From NCBI GenBank assembly GCA_014904985.1, contig MU128936.1, positions 308,163-372,162 on the forward strand: DNA of 64,000 nt, given 5' to 3'. Both the position numbers and the translations under genes were made by a program. The first letter of the stretch is position 1; each line of letters starts with the position of its first letter. The notes below the pieces were generated by a model. It made no database searches, was not told the origin of the DNA, and saw only the letters and a program-made list of their open reading frames with translations. This stretch comes from Hydnum rufescens UP504. Taxonomy: Eukaryota > Basidiomycota > Agaricomycetes > Cantharellales > Hydnaceae. Positions 10,366 to 22,478 of the stretch are shown here, in pieces.

Positions 10366-12687
10366 TTCGAAGATGCCAGCATTGCCACGTTTGCCAAGGG
10401 TCTCTCTTTCGAGTCCGTTTCCCCATTATCTGAACGACCTTTTCTGGTTTACACCCGTGCCTCAAAGTCGTTTGAGAATCTCATTGCGCTCGCCAATGAT
10501 CAAGAACGCTGGCAGATGTGCAAAAAGTTGCTAAGAAAGCCGTATGGCGCGACGTTGGGGAACCCCCCATTCCTCTCGACACCTTCCGTCTTTGTATCAA
10601 ACATGCTACATGGGGTGCTCTCAGTCTGTTTCTTCCTGCGACTGCTTCTTCCAGCATAGGTTGATGGGATCACATCCTAGGAGCCGGATTTCTCGCTGGG
10701 GCAATTCGCTCCGGTGTCAACTTATTTTTGCTATTATTTCGCGTCCTTCGCACGCCAAAGTGAATACTATCGTCACAATTACAGTCTCTTTCCGTTGGGT
10801 CTGATAGTCCCCCTTAGGAAATTTCGCATCCGATTGGTCCTCCATGCGCTTTTCGGCCCAGACACATTCCGGTTCTCGGCAATGCTCGGGTCGTTCACAT
10901 TCCTCTACAAACTTCTCCTTAACAGCCTGCCTCTGATACCCATACCTGATCAACTCGCTGTACTTCGATCCCATCGACACACTCGCAAACATCCTGCATC
11001 GGACGAAGAATCCCTTCTTTCACCTGGCGCCGGGAGCACAGGATCCGGCACGCCGCTCACTATTCCATCAAAAAGAGAGAAACGTGAAGGGAAACCCCGC
11101 CATTTGAGTCTCACCAGCGAAATTGCATATTCTCATCTGGATGGGGCAAGATGGCACGCTATCGTGGCAGGAGCCATAGCCGGCCTCTCCGTGTTGTGGG
11201 AGAAAAAGGAGCGAAGGATAACTATTGCCCAGCAAATCTTCGTTCGGTAATTCCCTGTTTCTGTCGTTCTAATTATCTGATCATTCACGTCGTTTGCAGT
11301 GGTCTACAAGGGTCATGGAACGTGTGGAGCCCCCGGCTTGGTATCCATATACCATACGGAAGCGTGCTTGCGTTCAGCTTATGGTACAGGACTCATGTTC
11401 ATGGTTTCCTACATTTGAACTGATCACACGAGCGTATTCTCTTGCCTTTCCATTGGCAGCTGTGGGCAGATCATGTACGCCTTCTTGCTTCGACCAGAAA
11501 CCATCCTCGATCTTACAATAATTGGTAAGTGTGTTCGTCTTTCTCGCTTCTTCTCATACTGGACGATACTTTTCTAGGATCCTGAAAGCGTCAAAGGTTC
11601 ACGGGGAGACAATGCATATCAATAGACAACTAGTGCGCCAGGGGACATTCGAGATTCCGCTCATGGAATCCCTCATAAACAAAGCCGTTGAGTCATCTGC
11701 ATACACTTTCTGAGCGTGTCAACTGAACCTGTATTCAGGGAAACACTCCACATAACACGACTGTGCTCCGGAATATGCTTGAACACGCCAAAAGAGGCGA
11801 CTTCCAGGGGAAAGTTGCTGGTACATGCGAAATTATTCATCCTTGGATAGACAGCTGTGTGTACGTCGAAGTCGAACGCTTCGTCTCCGTCTTCACTTGG
11901 ATGTTCCCAATTTATGGGGCTCTGCATGTGATTCCAATGATTCTTTTCAAGCGCAAAACGTTTGCCAAGGAACCGTTGACGATGTTGTTGAAGAGTCTCA
12001 AAGGCACCGTGCGAAGCTCGACGTTCTTGTCGGTCTTTGTCTTCATCTACCAATGTGTGTTCTACATCCCACATTCAATTCTATGTGTCCTGATTATATG
12101 GCGGACTCGTACCAGCCATTTTGTGCATGAAGAACCGAATTCACGAGGCCCGTGGTCTACGAAATATCTGAATCCGCGATTCGTCAGATGCTCGTCTCTC
12201 GTGCGTCTTTCTGGTTTCTTGGCGCCATGACAGGCCTAGCGCTTTTCGTTGAGGACCAGCGGAGACGGGCTGAGTTGACCATGTACGTTCTGCCACGCGG
12301 GCTGGAAAGTGCATGGAGCATGATGCGGAATCGTGGCTATGTGCCTTTCATTCCCTTTGGGGATAGCATTGTGAGCATGTCATTCGAAGCTGTATGATGA
12401 GCGTGAGGCTGACTTAGACGGTGGGGTTAGTTATGCGCAGTGGGCATGGGAATGGTCATGGTGAGTCTGTTCGCCTCGTTTTCATTGTAGCCCCCCTGCA
12501 GCACACTAACTTCACCCCTAATTCCTCTTCGTATCGGGACTTTGTTGCATCAGAGCACATATCAGGTACACAAATTTTGTTCGTCTCTCATATTTATTTA
12601 CATCTGGTTTTGCATCGCCAGCACGACCCACAACATCTCTCAGGACTTGTACGACGCATTTTGTACCAATTTGTCGGCCCCAATTAA
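10366..12687 (+). CDS. TMEM135-like multi-pass membrane protein
   Basis: Resembles fungal members of the TMEM135/peroxisomal membrane protein family, implicated in mitochondrial and peroxisomal dynamics. The first secure exon begins after an AG at 10365; the start codon was not located. Family landmarks in order: SKSFENLIALANDQERW; GAGFLAGAIRSGVNLFLLLF; HALFGPDTFRFSAMLGSFT; HAIVAGAIAGLSVLWEKKER; CGQIMYAFLLRPETI; TFEIPLMESLINKA; GLALFVEDQRRRAELTMYVL. Introns are numerous and short. One phase problem near 12130-12190 (before QMLVSRASFWFLG) was not solved. A 12-nt exon (12554-12565) encoding STYQ links GMGMVM to HDPQHLSGLVRRILYQF, and the frame ends at 12687. It is divergent from the AIM19-like gene, with a possible overlap of their 5' ends. 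Confidence 0.72.
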
Positions 12688-13091
12688 ACCTGCGGGACCC
12701 TGTGCTCATACCTTATCTTGTACCTTTCAAGGAGTGATACTTCGTCACTCTGTTCCTTGCTTGATGCCTGCATACGTGACACCCTTATAGACCTAGACAA
12801 CGCTGACAGGCATAGCAATAATCACTGGTCTTGGACACGGTCATCAAGTATTCAGAGACTTGTTTCTGGGGACTGCATTTGGCGTCTAAGGTTTCCCGGA
12901 GGGCATGCAAGACCTAAGCTAAATATGATCAATTAAAGTGAATGAAAGCGCGCGCCTTCAAATGACACCCAGATTCGTAACAATAACCTATGAATATATA
13001 TGCCCAGTGACGCTATAGCATGTAAAATGCCTTCAATAATAACGTAGAGCGGCCATTTGTCGTCTGGGGAGGTTGATGGACAGTAGGCGGA
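12688..13091. other. Convergent intergenic spacer
   Basis: Lies between the 3' ends of the TMEM135-like gene and DBP8. No gene or repeat recognised. Confidence 0.5.
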
Positions 13092-15200
13092 TTACGGGGA
13101 CACACGATGTTTCCCCCTTTTGATGCGATGCAACTCTTGTCGTTTGCCGAAGTCGGATTCTTGTAGGGCCTAACAGGAAGACGGGAAAAAAGTGCCCATA
13201 AGTAACGCAGGAAACGCGAGACAATCAAATATACAAACCATGGAAGCCGTGCGCTTCGCTGTCGAGACATGATTCAATTGTTCCAGCACCTTTCCCTCCG
13301 GGAGCGTTAATTCCGTTAATGTCGTGCCTGTGAAGGCATATGCCCGATTAAATCATTGTAAAAGGAGTCCACTGTGCTGATTGAGACTCAACGAATGCGC
13401 TGTTCGATTTTTTGCACCATCCTCTCATCCTCAGCGCGTTCCGTGACGAAGCTGACCGCAACGCCACCCCTTCCCATCCTAGCAGTGCGACCAACACGAT
13501 GGACGTACTCCTCCGCACCCCCAACGTCTTCGTCTTCAGGATTTGCATCGGCTGCACCTGAAGGTGTTTCGATGTCCTTGCCTCGCTTCTTAATTTTCCC
13601 GCTTGGCATGTCCCAATTGATGACCATGCCTACATCCTCCATGTCGAGGCCACGCGAGGCAACGTCGGTGCAGACAAGGACGGGAACAACTGAGGCCCTA
13701 AAAAGCTGAAGAGAGGCAAGTCGTGCCGGTTGTGATAGATGAGAGTGAAGTGCCGTTGCTCGGATATCGAGGTGCTGTAAAAGTGTCGTGAGGTATGCAG
13801 CCGTACGAGGATGGCGAACGAAAATGATGGTAGGTGGTGGTTGTTTGGGAGGTCCGTCTGCTTCATCTGCTGCACCATTAGGAGCCTTGCGTTTAGACTT
13901 AGGTTTCCCTGCGACAGGGGGATCGCGTCGGAGATGAAGGATAGACTCAGGCGGGTAGCAAAGCAGATGGTATAGATACACCTCTCGAACATGGGAAGGG
14001 ACGAGAATGTAGTGTTGTTTCAATGTATCTACCGTCTCAACGCTAAAGCTCACGTGAGTTGGGACGTAGTAAGGACTAGAATATCCCAATCTCACGTTGA
14101 TAGATCACGATATATGACTGGTATTTGCTTCCCTGGTCTGGGTGGGGCAGCAGCCAAAGCTTCGATGGAAGGCGTCAACGTTGCCGTGAACAGGCCAGTT
14201 TGGCGCTCGGAAGGTAGCGCGGTAAAGATAGTCCTGAGATCCGAGGCAAAGGTGCTTGATAACAGCCGGTCAGCTTCGTCAAGAACCTAGAGAACCGACG
14301 CGCATATGGATCGTCTGGATCGTCTGATTGGAAAAAAAATATTGCAAGAAAATCACCTACCAAAAATTTTACTCGACTCAGCGTCCATTCCCCAGTCCCA
14401 CTGTTCATATGATCCACAAGTCGGCCAGGTGTTGCGACAACGACATGCGGCCGATTATTGAGCTCCAGTGCCTGCGTCATCATGTCCATTCCTCCAACAA
14501 CGACAGAGGTCCGGACATTGAGAGATGAGCCAAGTACTGCAAATTGTTCCGATATTTGGAATGCAAGTTCTCTGTGCAATTACTTCGATTAAGATTTAAG
14601 ATTTTCGGGCGACTGGATTGGTGTGATGGCGCCTACCGTGTGGGTGTCAATATGAGCCCAAATATTCCATAAGGATCCAAAGAGAGCTTCTGCAACATAG
14701 GCAATGCGAAGGCGATGGTCTTACCGGAGCCTGTCTTCGCATTCCCGATGCAGTCCTGACCTAGAAAGAGTTAGCACGGCGATCATAATTACTGAGGCAT
14801 TGATCAGCTTACCGGATAGTAGGGGAGGGATGCAGGCAGCCTGAACAGGAGTAGGCCGTCGAATTGACATAGTTGTTAAAGAACGTATTAATATTGAGGA
14901 TATCCCCAACTCAGCAAAGTCGGTCATCTTGGATGGTTGGTGATGGGGAATATTTTTGGTATTTTTAGGTTTAGACAAAGGGGCCTCAGGGGCACAAGAG
15001 GGAATTGAGACTCGCTCGGGAAGCGACTCGATGTCAAGAGGACCGTCATCGTCAGATGCAATTTCGATTTTGGAGTTTTCATCAATTTCAGATGAAGATG
15101 ACGGGGAAGATGTAGATTGGCTCAGGCGGCGTATTTTGTGGGTATGATGTCTTGAAACTTCACGATCTTCAGGTGATCCAGCCTTTCGTTTTGAAGCCAT
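13092..15200 (-). CDS. DBP8: DEAD-box ATP-dependent RNA helicase DBP8
   Basis: DBP8 (DDX49 in animals) unwinds RNA during early 40S ribosomal subunit assembly in the nucleolus. Starts at the ATG at 15200 with a Ser/Asp/Glu-rich extension. Then come: the Q motif ([17 protein letters not shown]), motif I (NAKTGSGKT), Ia (LTPTR), GG (VVVGGMD), Ib (TPGR), DEAD (LDEADRLL), the motif III region (FTATLTPS), IVa to V ([25 protein letters not shown]) and VI ([15 protein letters not shown]). The C-terminus crosses two further introns to [17 protein letters not shown] and [20 protein letters not shown], which match the DBP8 tail. A Lys/Ala/Pro-rich insert lies in the second RecA domain (near 13860-13930). 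The stop is at 13092. It is divergent from the BuGZ-like gene. Confidence 0.92.
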
Positions 15201-15268
15201 TTGCGTTTTAAGCCAGGCTCCGCGGCAACTTCCGGGTGTTTTTGCTGACTGCACTTTGGGTGTCTGGC
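15201..15268. promoter_or_regulatory. 68-bp bidirectional spacer between DBP8 and the BuGZ-like gene
   Basis: The start codons are divergent and 68 bp apart, so regulatory sequence must be shared or overlap the 5' UTRs. No specific motif was identified. Confidence 0.45.
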
Positions 15269-16897
15269 ATGGCGAAGAAAAAAAACAAACTCGTGAGGAT
15301 TATGCTTACTATCGTCCTGGTCACTATTCTTCTGTTTCTAATGGTCATTTTCCAGGTGCTGCGTCCATGGTGTTGGTATTGCGAACGTGAATTTGAAGAT
15401 GAGAAAGGTGATCCTCCTCTGCCACCTACATTCTGTCGGGGCCTAATTGATATCACGATTAGTGTTGATGCAGCATCAAAAGGCAAAGCACTACAAATGT
15501 CGACATTGCCCTCGCAAGCTCAACACTGCAGGAGGCCTCGCCGTGCATATCCAACAAGTGCATAAACTCGATCCTGAAAAGTAAGCCGATCTCCATTCCA
15601 AATGGTTTTTACCCATATTAATCTGTGGTAGGATTGAGAATGCTTTGCCTGGCCGTGATGGGGGTGAAGTTGAGATTTTCGGAATGGAAGGCATTCCAAA
15701 GTAAGTGTTGGTCAGCGCATTTTAGCTATCGCTCATTGCATCGTATGTGGTAGGAATGATGCAGAGGCCTGGAAGCGACGCAAAGAAGCTGAAGCTGGTG
15801 TCGCTGCTGGATCCACATCCCAGCCACAAGCCAAACGCCCGAAAGTAGACAAGAAGCCACTAAGTGATGTCGAACTTGCTGCTCAGCTCGCTGCACACAA
15901 AGCACTAATGTCTGGATCGGATGTTCCGTCGGTGAACCCGACTGCGAGCGGGACGACCAGTACGGGTGCGCCTATCGTCTATGGTGCTCCTCAGACCTAC
16001 GCTGTACCGCCCGCACCAATTCAACCTCCCGGTCCTCCTGTCGCGTTCCCGAATGGTGCTCCCCCCTTCCCAGGTGCTCCTCCCTTTTTTGGAGCCCCCC
16101 GCCCGGAATGATGCCTCCGCCTGGGTGAGCTGATTTGGCTCTGCTAGATGGCCGTAATCTAAATGTTCCATTGCATCAGAGCTGCTGGACCTCCCGGGTT
16201 TCCTCCATTCCCTCCTGGGTAAGCTCATTGGGTGTGCCATGCTGCTCCTTTCTTACTGTTTCTCTTCAGAATGCCGCCTCCGCCAGGTTTTCCTCCCGGC
16301 TTGATGCCTCCTCCTGGCTTCCCACCACTTCCACCGGGGGGTGCGCCAGCTCCTCCAATCAGGATGGTTGGTCCTCCATATCTGGGCACACCGAATGGCC
16401 CCCCAGGTTTCCCTCCGGTGGCGCCGCCGCCTGGTGGTCAGGCCCCACTGGACCCGGAGCCCCACCTCACCTTCCGCCTGGCACCCCTGGGTCGTTCCCG
16501 CCTCCTGCTGCACTCGCTTCTGGATCTGTGAATTCCAATGACGCCGGCGCACCGCCCAATCCGCGTGCCTCAGAAAGCCCCAGGAAAGTTCCGCCTCTAA
16601 TAGCCCCTATCCTCGAGCAAGAAAATCCGCCTATCAAATCTGGAACCATTTTGATATGGGAAGAAGCTAACCATCTTCCGGTACAGTGTGAAGAAATTTC
16701 GTGGTGCGATGCCCCAGCTCATTTCATTCTCTTTCTCTCCCTAGGCCGAAAAGCGCGCACAGGACCTCAAGTACGCATATTCCGATGTGCCTCTTCCAGT
16801 CGAGCAGTCTGACGAAGCCGCCGAGATTGTTGGAGATGCAGCTCCCGCTACGCAGGCTCGAGGAACGAAGCGCGCAAGAGCAGAGGATTTCTTGTAA
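15269..16897 (+). CDS. BuGZ/ZNF207-like C2H2 zinc-finger protein with GLEBS motif
   Basis: BuGZ binds and stabilises the spindle-checkpoint protein Bub3 and has links to splicing. Starts MAKKKNKL; after the first intron comes [15 protein letters not shown], then [14 protein letters not shown] and [17 protein letters not shown] (two zinc fingers), then [20 protein letters not shown]. This order is diagnostic. A Pro/Gly/Phe-rich middle follows, then a GLEBS-like Bub3-binding motif ([14 protein letters not shown] joined to [14 protein letters not shown]) and a basic end ([11 protein letters not shown]). The Pro-rich middle needs one extra base at two C runs (16095-16100 and 16443-16446) to stay in frame. 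The stop is at 16895-16897. Confidence 0.88.
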
Positions 16898-18283
16898 GCT
16901 TGTTGCCGATGCAGGATGTAATCGAGATGCCTTTGGTCTCCACAATAGTCAAGCATCGTCGATTACTCGCCCATCAACCCAGTACAAAATTGCTCGTAGT
17001 GGTTTTGGTTTGGTTTTGGCTGGTCCGGTTGTTTCGAAGCTTACGTGTATGCAGAATAGCGTTCGGTTACTGTTGGAATCGGTACGCGCATGCGTGCCAC
17101 ACAGTGCGTGGAATTTGGAGAGCGTTGTGATCTCTGATCCTAGTCCGTCCCTTATCACCTACCTCCTCACCTCCATTTCTTCTCCCCGGTTGCGTACTTG
17201 CACTTGCACTTATCGTGATTCTATTTTCTCTATCCTGCGCCCTCACAGTCCCTTAGCTGTCTCCCTCTACTTCGACCAGTCCCCTCCAATGTTCAAACGT
17301 TAGGTATGGTTGCCAAAGTGCCTATAATCCAAAATTATCTATGGTGCGACAGGTTTTCCTTTTTCCCTCTCTACATCCCGTCTTTGTATGCCTTGTGTGT
17401 TCTGGGCAAGTCGGGGTGGCATGCTTGCTGTGTGCATTGTACGGTGCACAGGGCTCTACGCTCTGTCACCTTGTAACACGCTAGGCAATCCATCATATCC
17501 ATCCACCTAGACGCTGTGAATGATCCCCCCCATGTGGTTTGAATGATGTGAGAATTTTGAGGCAATTTTTCAAGGTCCAGTCAATACTCTCGCGCCTGGG
17601 ACGTTTTCACGTGGTGAAGGTGCTACCGCAACCCTCGTCAAATCGAAAAAAGGACAGATAGGAGGGCTGGCATTTTTTCACCTTCGGCTCGCCAACAGAG
17701 ATAAGGCGTAAGTTATGTTAATATATATATGTGGATGGGTGCATAGGGTTATTGATGAGGGACAAGCCAGGCTGAACCATGGCTGATGTAATTTTGAGCA
17801 GCAAAAAGTAGTACAAATGACACGAATACTACAGATGGGTCAGCAAGAAATAGAGCGGGGATCGATCGAACATATCACGAAAAAAAACTGAGAAGAGCAG
17901 AAGAATAAGATGACAGCAAAATGAAATAGATTATGCCACTGACCAGCAGAGAATGATGCCAACATACTAGGGGCACCAGAGGTACTAGCATTGCTTAAGG
18001 ATGGACGAAATCTCCTATCTCAGAGCCTGAAAAGGGAGAAGCGGTAAATTGGTGACGTTAGTGATGAATGGGAAGGGTTGGAGAAAATAATTCAGGAAGG
18101 ATACAAAGTGTTTGGGGCTCGAGCGATAAGTGATGAAAAATGATGAAGAATGGCGACGAGGTATAAGGAGAAGTGACAAGTTAGTGGACGTGGCTTTCGA
18201 ACGACGGCTGGACGGGTTTCTATTTGGAGCACACCATTAGTCATCGTATGTTAGGGCTATTAAAGAAGATCGGGAATACCGTG
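16898..18283. other. Convergent intergenic region, about 1.4 kb
   Basis: Lies between the 3' ends of the BuGZ-like and BTB-like genes. Open frames here are short and conflict on the two strands. No RNA gene or repeat recognised. Confidence 0.45.
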
Positions 18284-19413
18284 CTAAATGGTGTCCTTCA
18301 CATGTGCCCACGAATTGAGTACGGAAGAAATTTGGTGTTGCAAATTGGCCTTGCACTCAATGCATTGCTACAAAAAGAAATAGATTAGAAGAGATAGGGG
18401 GCTTTAAAGCGGCCTTGTCTCACCACGTGGTCAAGAAGGGGGGCTAGGCTTTGAGCAATTTCGATAGAGGGCATAATAGGTCTTGCCTCCCATGCTAAAT
18501 AGGCGGTCGCAAGTGCCCAAGCCCGCCTCACTTTCTGGTCCGTGCCATCGCAAGGCCTGGAAGCCGGGGGAGGATGACCTTGGGGTGGTACAAGAAGGAT
18601 ACGCTTGAGTGCTTCCATGCGGTTGAGATGGAGGCATATCAGTCGATGGAGGTATAGGCTACCCATCGCGATTGCCTCCACCTCTGTAATGGCTGCGATC
18701 GAAGCTACGTGCCGCGAAGCGGCGACCGCTATGTGTTCGATAGAGTACGACGCAGCGAGGATGTAGACCCGAAGGGGATTAGCATGAGCGTGATAGAGGA
18801 TGAGACGTGATATTTCAGAACCAGGAGAGACGATATCATCGAGATTATAACCGTAACGGACGAGTGTGGGGAGCACATTGGAAAGGGTGTCAAGAGAGGG
18901 AGCGTATCTCTCGGCAGGTATCTGGTACAGTGCATGGAGGACGATGTTGAGGATATCAGCTGTCTCTGGGACATCAATAATTGTATGGTGGCTACTTGGA
19001 CGTCGCTGTTGGAGGGTCTCATGAGTATCGTCTTCATTGGAATCTGAGGACCCAGGAGAAGCAAGTTGATCGCGACGGGCAGACAGGGGAAGGAGAGAAT
19101 TGAAGGAGTTTGCTGATCCGCGCAAGAGGCAGTCGCTGTGCGCATAGAAATATACAGAATCGGGGATAGAATTCAATACAACATCACAAGGCCCCATTTT
19201 GTTGGGAAAGGGGAATAGTTGAGCGCCCGGATAGAAAGTGGTTGATACACTGATTGATGTTTCCTTTCTGAGTAGCTGTGGGCTAGAGCCAGGGGACTTG
19301 ACCAAGGGATTAGGAAAAGGGAAAGAGTGGCCTGCTGTCAGCTTACGCACAGGTGGGGTAAATTTACGGGACTGCAAAGGCGCTGTTTCCCCCGTCTTAG
19401 TTGTCGATGCCAT
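18284..19413 (-). CDS. BTB/POZ-like domain protein
   Basis: Starts at the first true ATG, 19413 (MASTTKTGET). After a Pro/Ser-rich lead comes CDVVLNSIPDSVYFYAHSDC, the beta-strand and helix pattern that begins a BTB-like fold in many Agaricomycete proteins. Helical segments follow (ADILNIVLHALYQIPAE, EVEAIAMGSLYLHRL). One intron (18368-18423) with a clean GTGAGA donor joins LLDHV to QCIECKANLQHQ, a short Cys-containing tail common in this fungal family, ending at a TAG at 18284. Members are multi-copy in basidiomycetes and have no known role; I cannot assign a partner. Confidence 0.65.
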
Positions 19414-19488
19414 CCTCACAGCCTTCAGGTTAAATCTCTTCCGGAGCAATCCGGCACTGCCACCACACAAACCCTAAGTATTAAGCAC

Positions 19489-22454
19489 TTATCGTACATC
19501 CCCCAGCCGCACTAAACTCTCCAACTCGGCAAACGCAACCTCATCCAACCCTTCTCGTGCCAACAGCGTTAATACCACTTCAATGAAATGAGAACTCAAC
19601 ATCCCTCGAGGTTCCTTCTGCACACCAGTGCTGTCCACGACGGGAGGCGCAAAGGCCAAAGGCGCAGAGGGGACGGGATCGAACGAGTCTCCGCAACATC
19701 CAGCAACGAAAGTGCTTCAAATGCCCGTCGTGCCATAACACTGTAACTGTTCTTTTCGAATTGAGATGCTGCAAATGTGGCTCGATCGCTCCGTACTCCC
19801 TCGAGGTAGAACCGTATCATCCGTAGAAAGGTGGCTGTCAATCCTGGGACTTTGCGCCATGTTCGTTTAAGCGAAGGGGGGGACAGAAATATGAGATTGT
19901 AAATGCATTGCACAAGGCGTTCCAAGTACCCCATCCACGTATCCAGCACGGGGGCACTGCTGACCGTCACGTTAAAGTCATCTTCGGAGATCGGTAACAT
20001 GTGCACCAAAGCGTGGAAGTGTATCGTCAGTTCTGACTGGGGAATCACTCGTGCAAGTACCTTGCGATTGGCATCCTGTTGCGCCAGCCGAGAAAACGCA
20101 TCGAGTGCCATATCTATGTGGGGTACTGGAAGTGTCACATCATGGAATCCTGGATGTAGAGGTTTGACAATGTTCTCGGGGTCGACGAGGGGGGATATTA
20201 GCATAGAATATAATCTACGTGATGTGCGTGGGCGATGGATAGATAGGGAGATGTGGGAACCAAGATTCGCAATGATACTAGTCACTTCGTGATGTATCCG
20301 CAGCAGATCCACGAGCTCGAAGGCCTTCGATGACGGTCTGAACGTCTCTCCTTCATCTACGACTTCCGATAATCTTGCAATCACATCCAGGACACGTGGA
20401 TTACGAGAGATAAACCTGGCGTTTTCCGGCAACATTGCAAGATTTCGCAAGAGATTCAATGTGGCCAGAATTACAACTGCCGGCTTTTGCCGTGGCCCCC
20501 TCAGTTCCAAGGAGGGCTCACATATGGAAGCCGCATCGTCAATCTGCCTCAACAGTTGAGGACCCGTCCATATTCTGCGTTCCTGAGAGGAGAGATCGTC
20601 GTCGTCGTCGTCGTCATCTTCTTCACTTGGGAATGCTTCGTCTTCTATAAGATCGATCATTGTTTCCAGCAGATCTTCGCATCGCTCTAGCTGGAACCCT
20701 TTGTTCGAGATAGTCATCGTCGACAACATTGTGAGAGTTGTCAGTGCATATGATATCTCATTGCCCAGGCCAGAGCGCAGGACAGCGTCAAGCCCTCAAT
20801 GTCTATTGTGCCTATGACCATGAACTACGGGTAAGTTGGGGCCAGTGCGTGACTGTTGATCTTTCCAGCGCACCCAGTTCATCGAAATGTCGGACGACTC
20901 TTCGCTCCTGAACTTTGGATAGCTGTTGATCGATGGCGTCCAACCTGCGACCCCCGTAGCTATCCAATGGACGAGACACTGGAACATATTCAATCTTGAA
21001 CCGCCGATGGCTAGGTGAGGGGAGCGGGTCTTCCGGCAGAATCGTTTCTCTTGCATCTGTGGGCATAATAGGTGGAGACGAAGGGGGCTTTATTTCTCTG
21101 GGTGGCTGGTATACCGTTGCTGCCTCTTCGCCTGATATGGTGTGGGTGAGAAACAGTAGCATAATGGCTGAAACCGCTCAGAAGTCCCAGACGCGTACGT
21201 TTCTCTGGTAATGATTCAGGGATTTTCCTCCTTATCCCCCCATCCACGCCATAAGCTTCACCGGGCCCCACAGCCATTCGTGACGGGCCTGGCTGCGCCC
21301 CAGGAGGCAAGAAACTGCTCGATCCGTCAGGTACAGCTTGCTGCGAACGCAATTGTTTCTGGTGCTGTTGCTTTAGGTACCACTCTTCCAACAAACCGAG
21401 TACTGCGCCGTAATATTGCTGCAGGATAGAAGCGACTGGCATTGGATTAGGGTTATTAGGAGCAGAGGTCATTTCGGGAAGGCCGAGTTGGGCTGAAAGT
21501 GCTCCCCATTGTTTTGCTTGGGTAATCTGACGCCAGGGATAAATCAATGTGTGTACACTGACATACGTGCATGACCTTACCTTGGCCGAGCCGCCAAACC
21601 GCTGAGCAACAGTCATGAACAGCTCATGCAAATCCACGGCTTTCCCTGCCAGACGAACAAAACCTTCCCCAGGAATATCTAACTGCGCGAATCGAGACTT
21701 GACTGGATCAAACGAAGGGTTCGGAAGGCCGGTAAGTGTAGGAGGTAGGGGAAAACCCGTTTGCGCCATAATATCATTCAGCATTTTTAAGAACTGCTGG
21801 CGACCGGCATTTGGAGGGCGGGCCAAAGGGTTCACTGGTGGACCTTGGTGGGATACTAGATTCGGGGGGAGGCCAGAAGAAGTGCCTGGCCGGGAGGAAA
21901 TGGCGTTGCCGGGTGGTGGTTGTGAGTTCAGAGCCCGTTTGCGGTTAGCAGGGTTCGCAGCACTTAACGCTGCCATCTGCTTTGCGGCGGTCTCTGGTTC
22001 GACGGCGGCCTGTAGCGGACGAAATTGGGCATCATACTGGGTAGGATCCTGTACAGAGGGACTCGAGGGGACAGTAAATTGATTAGATACGGGCGGTTGC
22101 ATCTGTTGCATCTGCTGCTGCTGTTGTTGGTGCTGTCTTTGTCGAAAGTCTCTCTGGTGTTGAGCTTGGTTTCGAGCTAGCTGCTGCTGCTGGTCACGTC
22201 TTCGAATTACACCATTCAACCACAATTCTATGAATGGTATGACATCGCAACGGGCTCACAGCCATTGTACAATGGTGACTGGGGCGTTCCATCCCTCAAG
22301 TTTTGCTGAATTTGCTGCTGCGTTTGTTGTGGCAACTGAGTCGCAAACAAACTTCAGGAGCGGAACATAACACAAGGGAAAGGCGTAACAGTACTTGTGG
22401 GAGCACACTCCTGATCATATTAAGGGCCTGTTCATCCTGCGGATTGGAGGCCAT
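19489..22454 (-). CDS. SWI1-like ARID subunit of the SWI/SNF chromatin remodeller
   Basis: Starts MASNPQDEQALNMI at the ATG at 22454. Gln-rich exons follow (QQTQQQIQQN, QQQQQQMQQMQ), then a Pro/Ser linker. The ARID DNA-binding domain begins at RQQFLKMLNDIMAQTG and continues through KAVDLHELFMTVAQRFGG, an intron, then QWGALSAQLGLP and ILQQYYGAVLGLLEEWYL. Downstream is the conserved SWI1 C-terminal helical repeat region: RRLDAIDQQL, ELGTIDIEGL, SGLGNEISYALTTL, an Asp/Glu run and armadillo-like helices to the stop at 19489. Two points need one extra base to stay in frame (near 20780 and 19691). One upstream splice near 22230-22270 was not resolved. It is divergent from GRR1 with almost no spacer. 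Confidence 0.82.
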
Positions 22455-22478
22455 TGGCGGTTATGTGGATAGCGGGAA
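22455..22478. promoter_or_regulatory. Very short divergent spacer between SWI1-like and GRR1-like genes
   Basis: Only 24 bp separate the SWI1 ATG (22454, minus) from the first GRR1 ATG (22479, plus), or 54 bp if GRR1 starts at 22509. Promoter elements must overlap the transcribed regions. Confidence 0.4.

Noticed and set aside
11673..12074. Minus-strand 133-codon frame
   Set aside because: It overlaps conserved TMEM135-like exons in antisense and has no family features.
16135..16812. Apparent 225-residue plus-strand protein
   Set aside because: Its first half is out of frame with the BuGZ-like exons and its second half is the real BuGZ frame reached after a missing base. It is not a separate gene.
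20580..20690. Trinucleotide repeat as a regulatory or expansion site
   Set aside because: The GTC repeat simply encodes the Asp run of the SWI1-like protein in an acidic stretch.
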